Counted from the stretch's first letter, positions 1 to 6,712 are shown. The stretch: 6,712 bases of DNA from Gammaproteobacteria bacterium (GCA_018667205.1 JABIVN010000589.1:1-6712); one strand, 5' to 3'. The notes: generated by a model from the letters alone, not told the origin. Translations and numbers: made by a program.

Positions 1-1713
1 ATGGCAACGGATATCCCGCCGCATAACCTCAATGAAGTCGTTAGCGCCTGCATTCGGTTGCTGGATAATCCCCAATCGACGCTGAATGACATTATGGAAC
101 ATGTTCGTGGTCCTGATTTCCCAACTGGTGCCGAGATAATCTCCAGTAGCGAAGACATCAGGCAAATTTATGAAACAGGGCGGGGTGCAATTCGAGCGCG
201 CGCGATTTATTCGCGTGAGGACGGTGATATTGTAATAACTGCGCTACCGTTCCAAGTTTCGGGCACTAAAATCCTTGAGCAGATTGCGGGACAAATGCAG
301 GCTAAGAAGCTGCCAATGGTAGTTGACCTTCGTGATGAGTCCGACCATGAATGCCCCACCCGAATTGTCGTGGTACCAAAGTCTAACCGAGTGGATGCCG
401 ATCAGCTTATGGCGCACCTTTTCGCGACGACCGATCTTGAAAGAACCCACCGGGTGAACTTCAATATGATCGGTATCGATGGCAAGCCAAGGGTGCGGCC
501 GCTCCTTGAGTTGCTCAATGAATGGTTGAAGTTCAGAACAGATACAGTGCTCAGACGGCTGCAATTTCGGTTGGACAAGATCCTTAGTCGATTGCACATT
601 CTTGAAGGCCTAATGATCGCCTACCTGAATATTGACGAGGTGATCAAAATCATACGGACCGAGGAGAAGCCCAAACAGGCGCTGATTAGGGCGTTCAAAC
701 TGTCGGACCTGCAGGCTGACGCGATTCTTGATCTGCGCTTACGCCAACTTGCCAGGTTGGAAGAAACCCGTATCTCGGGCGAACAAGATGAACTCAATTC
801 AGAACGAGTCGACCTTGAAAAAACGATTAAGTCGAAAGCCAGGCTGAAAACGCTCATCAAAAAAGAGCTGATGGAAGATGCTGAAACCTTCGGTGATGAT
901 CGGGTTTGCGAGATCGTGGTGCGCGGTGATGCGCAAGCTTTTGCAGAAAAAGACCTAATATCGACAGAATCGGTCACGGTTGTGCTCTCGCAGAAAGGAT
1001 GGGTCCGGGCGGCAAAAGGTCATGAGGTAAATCCGGAAGACCTGAGCTATCGTTCTGGAGATGGGTTTCTACAAGCGCTGCCTGGCCGCTCGAATCAGGA
1101 CGCCATATTTTTCGATTCAACAGGGCGTGCTTATACTGGCGCCATGCACACTTTGCCCTCAGCCAGGGGTCAGGGAGAGCCTTTAACTGGACGGTTCAAT
1201 CCGCCAGCGGGGGCTTTCTTCACCGGTGTGGTGTTGGGTGAAAAAGACACTCGGTTTGTTCTCTCCAGTGACGCTGGTTACGGTTTCATTGGTACTCTTG
1301 AAGACATGGTGACCAAGAACAAGGCAGGAAAATCGGTATTGTCGGTGCCAAAAGGCGGCATTGTTAACCCTCCAGCGCTGCTTGGTGAAGAAAAATATGA
1401 CTATATTGCCGCGTTCAGCAACGAAGGTCGGTTGCTGATCTTCCCGGTTGCTGATCTCCCTAGTCTAGGGCGCGGTAAAGGCGTGAAGATAATGAACATT
1501 CCCAAGGACAGGGTGGAGTCCCGTGAGGAATTTATGGCTTATGTTCGGGTCTTTTCAGAAGTAGATACGCTTGTTGTTCAATCCGGTAAACGAACGCTGA
1601 ATCTTAAGATAGATGATCTTGAACACTATCGAGGGGAAAGGGCACGGCGTGGTATGAAATTGCCACGCGGTTTCCAGAAGATTGATGGCGTGCTGGTAGA
1701 CAAGGGCGACTAG
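1..1713 (+). CDS. parC: DNA topoisomerase IV subunit A (ParC), 5'-truncated by the window edge
   Basis: ParC is the breakage-reunion subunit of topoisomerase IV, which works as ParC2ParE2 to unlink daughter chromosomes. The 570 visible residues follow E. coli ParC closely from its internal MATDIPPHN motif onward, so about 170 N-terminal residues, including the winged-helix domain and catalytic tyrosine, lie upstream; the ATG at base 1 is an internal methionine and not the start. Visible parts are the tower region (about 60-165, with [14 protein letters not shown] at 104-117), the coiled-coil and dimer-gate region (about 180-295, with [18 protein letters not shown] at 197-214), and a C-terminal beta-pinwheel (about 320-565). 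Pinwheel blade motifs include GWVRAAKGH (333-341), [11 protein letters not shown] (387-397), GYGFIG (426-431) and [12 protein letters not shown] (490-501). There is no canonical GyrA box, which favours ParC over GyrA. The frame is intact and the stop is TAG. Function is known from the family; identity is secure. Confidence 0.97.
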   Translation: MATDIPPHNLNEVVSACIRLLDNPQSTLNDIMEHVRGPDFPTGAEIISSSEDIRQIYETGRGAIRARAIYSREDGDIVITALPFQVSGTKILEQIAGQMQAKKLPMVVDLRDESDHECPTRIVVVPKSNRVDADQLMAHLFATTDLERTHRVNFNMIGIDGKPRVRPLLELLNEWLKFRTDTVLRRLQFRLDKILSRLHILEGLMIAYLNIDEVIKIIRTEEKPKQALIRAFKLSDLQADAILDLRLRQLARLEETRISGEQDELNSERVDLEKTIKSKARLKTLIKKELMEDAETFGDDRVCEIVVRGDAQAFAEKDLISTESVTVVLSQKGWVRAAKGHEVNPEDLSYRSGDGFLQALPGRSNQDAIFFDSTGRAYTGAMHTLPSARGQGEPLTGRFNPPAGAFFTGVVLGEKDTRFVLSSDAGYGFIGTLEDMVTKNKAGKSVLSVPKGGIVNPPALLGEEKYDYIAAFSNEGRLLIFPVADLPSLGRGKGVKIMNIPKDRVESREEFMAYVRVFSEVDTLVVQSGKRTLNLKIDDLEHYRGERARRGMKLPRGFQKIDGVLVDKGD

Positions 1714-2738
1714 TCTTTGGTCGCAAGCTGGCTAGCCTGATGATTCAGCAGGTCAGGATCGATCAGTCCCTCGATTTTGATCAGGCTATTTGAGTCCACC
1801 AGCGCATGGTGAAAGGACTGTAATTCTACTCGGTCCGATAAGAGTGAATACTCATCAGTAGCGATCAGGTTGCCCTGTGCAATTGACGCTAGATAGCTTG
1901 CAGCCTTGCGAATTTTTTCTGGTTCTTCGTTCAGCAGGTCAAGGGTGCCGCCAAACGCGACCTTACCGTTTACCTTAGCGGCTATCTTTTGAATGAGCAG
2001 CCCAGAGCAGGTCGCCATGTACATGGCGTCCGGGCTGTCAAAATGAATGACGAGCTCTTCGGGCGTGGTTTGCTCAACGATACCCCCGTACAGGTTTGCC
2101 GCCTTGAAAAACTTGTCGAAGTGCTGCTCCAGGTGTCTTGCCGGCCGGATCCTAACGACCAGTATGCATTCTTCCGAAGGTCCTTGATAAGCTTGCGGTG
2201 GCGTTTCAATGACCAGGCCATCAGCCTGTTGGGATTGAGGCTCGTGGTTAATCCAGCGGCTTATTGATGTTGTAAATCGCCAGATTAGAAAGCTGTACGC
2301 CACGCCAAGTCCTAATAAAATCCAACCTAATAACAGAAGGTTTGTTTCCGTATGTAAAACTGTCACCCGAACTCTGCCAACCAGAGAATCGTGGAAAGTT
2401 ACTTCTGCCGTATAGGACGTGTGGGCTCTTGCTTCCTTGCCACTTTGGGCGATCAGTTGGTTGCTTTCGTCGTAAATGCCGACGAACTCCAGGGGTTCAT
2501 TGCGGGTGAGTTGCGCGACCGTGACGTTAAGGGTGAGCAGGTTGCCCTCTACTACGTCGCTAGCGACTTGTGCGGCTAACTGCCGAGCCGATGACTGGCC
2601 GAATCGGGATTGCTCTAATTTGTGTGCTTTCGATTGATATTGAGTGATGGCGAGGAATACGACCGCGCCAGCGAGAAGTGGAAGGACAACGAGTAAGGCA
2701 GTGAGTCGACGCTTCCTGTGGCGTTTCCCGTCAGTCAT
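1710..2738 (-). CDS. SMP/AhpA (YtjB)-family inner-membrane protein with a C-terminal degenerate cyclase-like domain
   Basis: This 342-residue protein starts with a basic stretch (KRHRKRR, 5-11), a first membrane segment (about 12-32), a periplasmic region (33-132), a second membrane segment (about 134-153) and a cytoplasmic part to the end. The periplasmic half resembles E. coli YtjB/Smp, with [15 protein letters not shown] at 86-100 and [14 protein letters not shown] at 119-132. In E. coli this gene is also divergent from serB, which supports the assignment. E. coli YtjB is only about 214 residues. The extra part here, about 190-325, looks like a class III nucleotidyl cyclase fold: strand LVVRI (193-197), then [16 protein letters not shown] (218-233), which aligns without gaps to the cyclase GG-V-...-GD-...-F segment, then [18 protein letters not shown] (280-297). 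The metal aspartates appear as R196 and E227, so cyclase activity is not expected. A weak GGGA-like ribosome site precedes the ATG. The stop overlaps that of parC. The family's role is poorly defined (haemolysin-expression regulation has been claimed), and the specific function is unknown. Confidence 0.85.
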   Translation of the reverse strand: MTDGKRHRKRRLTALLVVLPLLAGAVVFLAITQYQSKAHKLEQSRFGQSSARQLAAQVASDVVEGNLLTLNVTVAQLTRNEPLEFVGIYDESNQLIAQSGKEARAHTSYTAEVTFHDSLVGRVRVTVLHTETNLLLLGWILLGLGVAYSFLIWRFTTSISRWINHEPQSQQADGLVIETPPQAYQGPSEECILVVRIRPARHLEQHFDKFFKAANLYGGIVEQTTPEELVIHFDSPDAMYMATCSGLLIQKIAAKVNGKVAFGGTLDLLNEEPEKIRKAASYLASIAQGNLIATDEYSLLSDRVELQSFHHALVDSNSLIKIEGLIDPDLLNHQASQLATKD

Positions 2739-2770
2739 GGATCCCGTGGCACGTAATAAAATCGCTGCAG

Positions 2771-2798
2771 AGTATAGCCGATAACGGGCCCTGCAACA
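2771..2798 (-). promoter_or_regulatory. possible promoter of the SMP/AhpA-like gene
   Basis: On the minus strand a good -10 hexamer, TATACT (2771-2776), lies about 33 bp upstream of the ATG. The best -35 match is TTGCAG (2791-2796) with a short 14-bp spacer, or TGTTGC (2793-2798) with 16 bp. The -10 is convincing and the -35 is weak. The site is predicted by eye only. Confidence 0.35.
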
Positions 2799-2826
2799 TT
2801 GCTACTGCTATCGTTTGCCGCATAAT
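2799..2826 (+). promoter_or_regulatory. possible sigma70-type promoter of serB
   Basis: TTGCTA (2799-2804) and CATAAT (2821-2826) are separated by 16 bp and lie just upstream of serB. Transcription would begin near 2833, which leaves a leader of only about 16 nt holding the ribosome site. Both hexamers are imperfect and the leader is very short, so the call is tentative. Confidence 0.4.
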
Positions 2827-2837
2827 ACGGACTCATC

Positions 2838-2843
2838 AAGGAG
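2838..2843 (+). promoter_or_regulatory. ribosome binding site that fixes the serB start
   Basis: AAGGAG lies 5 nt before the ATG at 2849. It is a near-perfect Shine-Dalgarno at good spacing. It fixes this ATG as the start, and the protein then begins directly with the first ACT domain (MNELVLISVSGEDKPG), as expected. Confidence 0.85.
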
Positions 2844-2848
2844 CCTCC

Positions 2849-4054
2849 ATGAACGAACTGGTGTTGATCAGTGTGTCGGGCGAAGACAAGCCCGGTATCA
2901 CCGCCACAATTTCAAAATTGTTAGGCAGTCTGGACGTCGACATTCTAGACGTTGGGCAGTCGGTTATTCACAAACACCTGTCTCTTGGAATTTTGGTCAA
3001 TGTACCCGGCATTCTTAAAGAGGTTCTTGACGCGTTGCGTCAGCAATCTGAGCGATTAGGCGTCCAGATCAGGTTCACCCCCGTTTCTGAAGAAAGTTAC
3101 GAGCAATGGGTCGGGCTCCAGGGTGCATCCCGTTATATTCTGACGTTGCTGGCGCGGCGTATCAAAGCTTCACATATCGCAACGGTGTGTGAAATCATCG
3201 TTGCAAACGGCCTTAATATTGACAATATCATGCGGCTCTCTGGTCGGGTGCCACTGCGTGAAGTCGGCGATATATCGAAAGCCTGTGTAGAGTTTTCATT
3301 ACGTGGGGAACCCGGTGAATCGTTCCGGGAACAACTCCTGGCGGTTTGCGCAGATCTCGATATCGATGTGGCTGTACAAGAGGACGGGATCTATCGACGG
3401 ACCCGTAGGCTCATCGCTTTTGATATGGATTCAACGCTGATCAAAACAGAAGTGATTGACGAGTTAGCCGTAGAAGCTGGTGTTGGTGACCAAGTGGCTG
3501 ATATTACATCACGGGCAATGGCCGGAGAGTTGGATTTTGCGATGAGTCTTGCGAAACGGGTGGCACTTCTCGAGGGACTCCCCGTTAGTGCGCTTGCGAA
3601 AGTCGCGGATCGATTACCTTTAATGGAAGGTGCCGAGCATCTTTTCAAGACGCTTAATCACCTTGGGTACAAAACGGCGATTTTATCGGGCGGATTTAGC
3701 TATTTTGGAAAATTGTTACAGGAAAAGCTTGGCGTTGATTATGTCTATGCGAATGAGTTGGAGATAGCCGACGGGGTTCTCACCGGGCGTGTGCTCAACC
3801 CTATCGTGGACGCAGGCCGTAAAGCCGAACTCTTGAAGCAATTAGCGGATAAGGAAGGGATATCGCTGCAGCAAACGATTGCGGTTGGTGATGGCGCAAA
3901 CGATTTAGCGATGCTGGACATTGCAGGGCTTGGAATTGCCTTTCATGCCAAACCGATCGTCAGGGAAAGTGCAGGTCACGCAATTTCCACATTAGGCCTG
4001 GATAGTCTTCTTTACCTGATGGGCATCAGGGACAAGGAATTGCATCATATCTAG
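2849..4054 (+). CDS. serB: phosphoserine phosphatase SerB with tandem N-terminal ACT domains
   Basis: SerB hydrolyses O-phospho-L-serine to serine and phosphate, the last step of serine synthesis, in the cytoplasm. The 401-residue protein has two ACT domains (about 1-78 and 95-175; the first opens with VSGEDKPGITATISKL at 9-24), followed by a HAD phosphatase domain (about 185-395). HAD motif I is DMDST (192-196), with D192 the phospho-accepting nucleophile and D194 the general acid. Motif II is SGGF (280-283). The metal-binding motif is GDGAND (347-352), with D348 and D352. ELDFAMSLAKRVALLEGL, read from about residue 228, is the typical SerB cap segment. All catalytic residues are present. 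Length and ACT-ACT-HAD order match the Pseudomonas and mycobacterial type and not the shorter E. coli form; the ACT domains commonly bind serine for feedback control. The gene is divergent from the SMP/AhpA-like gene and convergent with the fimX-like gene, 18 bp away. Confidence 0.97.
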   Translation: MNELVLISVSGEDKPGITATISKLLGSLDVDILDVGQSVIHKHLSLGILVNVPGILKEVLDALRQQSERLGVQIRFTPVSEESYEQWVGLQGASRYILTLLARRIKASHIATVCEIIVANGLNIDNIMRLSGRVPLREVGDISKACVEFSLRGEPGESFREQLLAVCADLDIDVAVQEDGIYRRTRRLIAFDMDSTLIKTEVIDELAVEAGVGDQVADITSRAMAGELDFAMSLAKRVALLEGLPVSALAKVADRLPLMEGAEHLFKTLNHLGYKTAILSGGFSYFGKLLQEKLGVDYVYANELEIADGVLTGRVLNPIVDAGRKAELLKQLADKEGISLQQTIAVGDGANDLAMLDIAGLGIAFHAKPIVRESAGHAISTLGLDSLLYLMGIRDKELHHI

Positions 4055-4072
4055 CCGTGCCCATTGTCTTCT
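4055..4072. other. 18-bp convergent junction between serB and fimX
   Basis: Only 18 bp separate the two opposing TAG stop codons. I see no GC-rich hairpin followed by a T run for either strand, in the gap or close by. Transcripts from the two genes probably overlap, or end by a Rho-dependent or otherwise non-obvious mechanism. Confidence 0.6.
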
Positions 4073-6154
4073 CTAGAGCCCCTCAGAAGAAAAATCGTAG
4101 TCCATGTCATCGAGTGGTTCAGAGATGTAGTTGCCCTGTATGTAGTTAATACCGGTCATGAATAGTGTTGGTAGGGTCGAGGGGTGTTCTATACCGGAGA
4201 TTGCAGTTAAAACGCCGGAGGTCTGAAGCGACCGAACCATTTCTATTAATTCTTCTTGTTTTTCTTCACTTTCATCAATGTGGTTTGCGAAAGAGCTATC
4301 CAATTTCACAATGTCCGGCGTCAGATGTTTGAGCAGATTGAACGGATTTAGAGAGCAACCAAAGTGGCTGATGGAAGACTTGATATGTAGCGCCTGTAAA
4401 CCCTTTGTGAACTTGGCTGCCTGCTTGATATAGGAGGTCGCATCATTCTCATGTAACTGGAAGACGATGCTGTCGCTTGTAAGCCTCGAAGCCTTCAGAG
4501 AGACACTCACCCATGGCAAAAACTCCTCATCGGCGAGTGTCTTGTGACTAACATTAATGAACAGTCTCGCCCTCCCGCCTGCTTCTCTCTGCCTTGCCAG
4601 TTGTTTGATCGATTGAAACACCACCCACCTGTCTATTTTTCGAAGTAATCCCGCTTCCTCTGCCGGCCCCATAAATTGACCTGGCTGAAGAACGTTGCCA
4701 TCTTCATCCTGAAGTCTGAGTAACACTTCGAATTGTCCTTCATCTTCTCCGCGTAGTGAAATAATGGGCTGGAAATCAAGTTTGAACTTGTCCTTGTCAA
4801 GGCCATCGCTTACCAGTGTTTTAAGCGTCTCTATGGTTAAGGACTGGCCCCCCTCCCCAATAACAAGCCTCTTTGGTTCATAGAAAGCAATGGCATTCCC
4901 CGTCATGATTGAGTCAGACGCCTGATATGCCCTGGATATTGCTTGTTCGACCGTAGGGGTGTTCTCAGCAATCATTGAAAGCCCGATACTGAGTGTTAAC
5001 TGGTAATTTTTACCGGAAACCTGGGACATATGGCCCTCTGCCGTGGCCCGAATGGTCTCCGCTAACGCTTCCGCCGCAGCCTTATCACTGCCCTCAATCA
5101 GCACCGTAAAAACATCATCCCCGAAACGGGCCATTAGATGATCGTTCGGTACCTTACCGCGTATCACATTGGCCAGATCACCCAATACGACGTCAGCGTT
5201 TGAAATCCCCGCGTCAGAACGCATGCGAGGGAAATGGTCTATGACCATGTAGAAGATAATAGAAGATTGCTTCCCCTGATTTGCGTTGTCAACGGCCTGG
5301 TCGAGTACTTCTAGGAAGTACTGCCGGTTGTACAGGCCTGTCAAAAGATCCTGGCTGGATACTTCCTTAACCCTGTCCTCTGACACGGATGAGTCTACAA
5401 GTGGTCTAAAGATGGCCTGGGTGCAAGACTCGCTATCGTAGGTCGCGGGTGACATGGTCAGTATCGTCAGCATGGTTTCCCCTTCGCTATCCACGCAGCC
5501 AAACTCTGCTTCCTTGGTCTCGTCCTTCTCAAAAGATTTTAGGAAAGTTTTAAACTTTCCCTGATCCTCATTGGTAATCAGGTCAATGATGGGAATGCCG
5601 GCATACTCGTCCGCGTCCTCATAGCCAAACAGTTCTGCGTAGGCTTGGTTGGTGTAGATGTGCATGCCTTCGTGAACATAGGCTATTGCGGTTGTGGATG
5701 AATCGAGCAGTAGCTTGTTTCGTCGGTCTGTTTCCTTCAGTTCGACCTCGGTCCGTCGTTTCTGGCGCCGAGTTTCCAGGTTGGTCAGTTCTCGCTGGAT
5801 TATCAGTAGTAGTCGCTCGTCGTCGTCGTCGAGCGCCACATCAATGGCGCCCATTTTCATGCCTTCGGTGATTGACCCAGGGTCGCGGTTATCGGCTAGC
5901 ATGATGACGGGTATGTCTTTATCCAGCATTTGAAGCTGGGAGATCACTGTTTGTATTGTAAATCCGTTAGCCTCGTTGGCTGCCAGGATCAAGTCCCAGG
6001 GCTGTTTGGAAATTTTTGATGAGAAGTCAGCTTCGGATCCAATCTGGTGGGCGCGAGTTGCGTGCCCTGCTGTCCTGAGCAAGACGATAAGTTCTTCCGC
6101 ACGATTCAGGGATGGTTCCAGAATCAACAATCTAATGGGTTCTTTGTCGCTCAT
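4073..6154 (-). CDS. fimX: FimX-like REC-PAS-GGDEF-EAL protein, probable c-di-GMP receptor for type IV pili
   Basis: P. aeruginosa FimX is a polar c-di-GMP-binding protein of about 690 residues needed for type IV pilus assembly and twitching. This 693-residue protein has the same layout: receiver-like domain (about 7-120), charged helical linker (120-148), PAS (about 148-250), GGDEF-like (about 260-427, opening SSQDLLTGLYNRQYF) and EAL-like (about 440-685). The receiver lacks the phospho-accepting Asp (A58/A59 in DLILAAN), the conserved Thr/Ser (A87) and the Lys. The GGDEF signature is GDDVF (345-349), so cyclase activity is unlikely. In the EAL domain the signature is EVLLR (476-480); Q462, N534, E569 and K617 remain, but the catalytic DDFG is SHFG (596-599) and the EGVE glutamate is S653, so phosphodiesterase activity is unlikely. 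AAGGGA (6160-6165) sits 5 nt before the ATG. No membrane segment is seen. Position beside serB supports the symbol; function is inferred from the homologue. Confidence 0.9.
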   Translation of the reverse strand: MSDKEPIRLLILEPSLNRAEELIVLLRTAGHATRAHQIGSEADFSSKISKQPWDLILAANEANGFTIQTVISQLQMLDKDIPVIMLADNRDPGSITEGMKMGAIDVALDDDDERLLLIIQRELTNLETRRQKRRTEVELKETDRRNKLLLDSSTTAIAYVHEGMHIYTNQAYAELFGYEDADEYAGIPIIDLITNEDQGKFKTFLKSFEKDETKEAEFGCVDSEGETMLTILTMSPATYDSESCTQAIFRPLVDSSVSEDRVKEVSSQDLLTGLYNRQYFLEVLDQAVDNANQGKQSSIIFYMVIDHFPRMRSDAGISNADVVLGDLANVIRGKVPNDHLMARFGDDVFTVLIEGSDKAAAEALAETIRATAEGHMSQVSGKNYQLTLSIGLSMIAENTPTVEQAISRAYQASDSIMTGNAIAFYEPKRLVIGEGGQSLTIETLKTLVSDGLDKDKFKLDFQPIISLRGEDEGQFEVLLRLQDEDGNVLQPGQFMGPAEEAGLLRKIDRWVVFQSIKQLARQREAGGRARLFINVSHKTLADEEFLPWVSVSLKASRLTSDSIVFQLHENDATSYIKQAAKFTKGLQALHIKSSISHFGCSLNPFNLLKHLTPDIVKLDSSFANHIDESEEKQEELIEMVRSLQTSGVLTAISGIEHPSTLPTLFMTGINYIQGNYISEPLDDMDYDFSSEGL

Positions 6155-6178
6155 CTACGTCCCTTTGATCAAGTTCAA

Positions 6179-6206
6179 ACTATAGCATAGGGTGCGTCCG
6201 CGAAAA
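6179..6206 (-). promoter_or_regulatory. possible fimX promoter
   Basis: On the minus strand TATAGT (6179-6184) is a good -10, with TTTTCG (6201-6206) as a poor -35 at 16 bp. Transcription would start about 20 nt before the ATG at 6154. An overlapping -10 candidate, TATGCT, lies just upstream. fimX could also be read from epmB, which ends 68 bp before it on the same strand. Confidence 0.35.
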
Positions 6207-6218
6207 GTGAGCCCTATG
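6186..6218. repeat. 7-bp inverted repeat in the epmB-fimX gap
   Basis: CATAGGG (6186-6192) and CCCTATG (6212-6218) are perfect inverted arms around a 19-nt centre. The repeat begins 4 bp after the epmB stop and lies across the presumed fimX promoter, with one arm 1 bp from the -10. It could be an operator, or a weak hairpin at the end of epmB; there is no proper T run after it, so a classical intrinsic terminator is unlikely. Confidence 0.5.
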
Positions 6219-6222
6219 GTCA

Positions 6223-6712
6223 TCATTGACCTGCGATAACCTGTTTAGCGTTCGCACCAGGTATTTCTCTTGCTAGCTTTGGTACAAGGTAGCCCGGCAA
6301 CTGCCCCGATATTTGTCGTATTAAGTTGATGCCCTCGGCTTCCGAAACGTCGAAATGCTGCGCCCCCGCGACGGGATCAAGAAGATGCAGATAATAAGGC
6401 AGCACACCCGCGTTAAACAATTTTCTGGACAGGTTAATCAGTACCTCCGCTGAGTTATTAACGTCGCGCAGCAAAACACTCTGGTTGAGTAAGGTAGCGC
6501 CAGCATCCCGCAGTGAACCGATAGCGTCAACGACGTGGTCATCGATTTCGTTGGCGTGGTTAGTGTGCAAAACAAAGACGACTTTTTTCTGACACCGCCT
6601 GACCCAGTCAATCAATTCCAGACAAATTCGCTGTGGGATGACAACCGGTAGCCGGGTATGCAGCCTGATCGTGTCGATCGTCTCGATGGAATCGATTTTT
6701 GTGATAATGCCG
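6223..6712 (-). CDS. epmB: EF-P--(R)-beta-lysine ligase partner EpmB (lysine 2,3-aminomutase), truncated by the window edge
   Basis: EpmB (YjeK) is a radical-SAM, PLP-dependent enzyme that turns L-lysine into (R)-beta-lysine, which EpmA attaches to elongation factor P so that ribosomes can pass polyproline stretches. The reading frame is open from base 6711 to the stop and gives the last 162 residues of a protein of about 340. It matches E. coli EpmB strongly: TIRLHTRLPVVIP (14-26 of the visible part), HANEID (52-57), GATLLNQSVLLRDVN (71-85), AGVLPYYLHLLD (101-112) and GYLVPKLARE (140-149). K145 in that last motif is the expected PLP-binding lysine. The radical-SAM CxxxCxxC cluster is N-terminal and outside the window. 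A TTG codon at 6615 is internal and should not be taken as the start. EpmB lies upstream of fimX on the same strand, 68 bp apart, and cotranscription is possible. Confidence 0.95.
   Translation of the reverse strand, partial: GIITKIDSIETIDTIRLHTRLPVVIPQRICLELIDWVRRCQKKVVFVLHTNHANEIDDHVVDAIGSLRDAGATLLNQSVLLRDVNNSAEVLINLSRKLFNAGVLPYYLHLLDPVAGAQHFDVSEAEGINLIRQISGQLPGYLVPKLAREIPGANAKQVIAGQ

Noticed and set aside
1..3. ATG at base 1 as the true start of a 570-residue protein
   Set aside because: It is the conserved internal methionine of the Par[10 protein letters not shown] motif; the family needs about 170 more N-terminal residues, including the catalytic tyrosine region.
1730..1737. GGCTAGCC palindrome near the parC/SMP junction as a terminator
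   Set aside because: The arms are only 4 bp with no loop and no T run, so no stable hairpin would form.
1989..2267. Plus-strand open frame of 92 codons, and another at 2391-2579, opposite the SMP/AhpA-like gene
   Set aside because: Both lie antisense to a well-supported coding region, show no recognisable protein features and have no clear ribosome site.
2815..3018. 67-codon frame overlapping the start of serB
   Set aside because: It is out of frame with serB, which has a strong ribosome site and full-length homology.
5686..5933. Overlapping plus-strand frames opposite the fimX PAS and receiver region
   Set aside because: The low-complexity Ser/Arg-rich translations are the antisense of the TCG repeat and coiled linker; they are shadows.
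4073..6154. Active diguanylate cyclase or phosphodiesterase
   Set aside because: GGDEF reads GDDVF and the EAL domain lacks the DD pair and the EGVE glutamate, so receptor function is the better call.
6165..6172. TTGATCAA palindrome upstream of fimX as an FNR/Crp-type site
   Set aside because: An FNR site needs a 4-bp spacer between half sites; this is a compact 8-bp palindrome likely to occur by chance.
6613..6615. TTG start giving a 130-residue EpmB-like protein
   Set aside because: The frame stays open to base 6711, and the upstream residues (TIRLHTRLPVVIP and before) match EpmB, so the gene continues past the window.

Overview
The window looks like a chromosomal housekeeping segment of a gammaproteobacterium of roughly Pseudomonadales or marine-gammaproteobacterial type. 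The reasons are the gene order parC - SMP/AhpA-like gene - serB - fimX, which from memory matches the Pseudomonas order closely, and the tandem ACT-domain form of SerB. The presence of epmB instead points to lysine-type EF-P modification, unlike P. aeruginosa, which uses the rhamnose type. A relative of Pseudomonas therefore fits better than Pseudomonas aeruginosa itself. This placement is inference from gene content.

Layout. Bases 1-1713 (+) hold the C-terminal three quarters of topoisomerase IV subunit A (ParC); its start lies upstream of the window. It runs tail to tail into a membrane protein gene of the SMP/AhpA (YtjB) family (1710-2738, -), and the two stop codons share one CTAG. A 110-bp divergent region (2739-2848) carries plausible back-to-back promoters, followed by serB, phosphoserine phosphatase (2849-4054, +). 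After 18 bp comes the 3' end of a convergent fimX-like gene (4073-6154, -) coding for a REC-PAS-GGDEF-EAL protein. A 68-bp gap with a possible promoter and an inverted repeat (6155-6222) separates it from the 3' part of epmB (6223-6712, -), which runs off the right edge. No stretch over 300 bp lacks a gene, and I see no RNA genes, mobile elements or CRISPR.

How the genes relate. ParC, SerB and EpmB are ordinary enzymes of chromosome decatenation, serine synthesis and EF-P modification. The signalling content lies in the two genes on either side of serB. The FimX-like protein has lost recognisable active-site residues in its REC, GGDEF and EAL domains, so it reads as a c-di-GMP-binding regulator of type IV pili and not as an enzyme. 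The SMP/AhpA-like protein is longer than E. coli YtjB because it carries an extra cytoplasmic domain that resembles a class III nucleotidyl cyclase with its metal and catalytic residues replaced. That extra domain is the most interesting item here. I found no clear evidence of a wholly new system.
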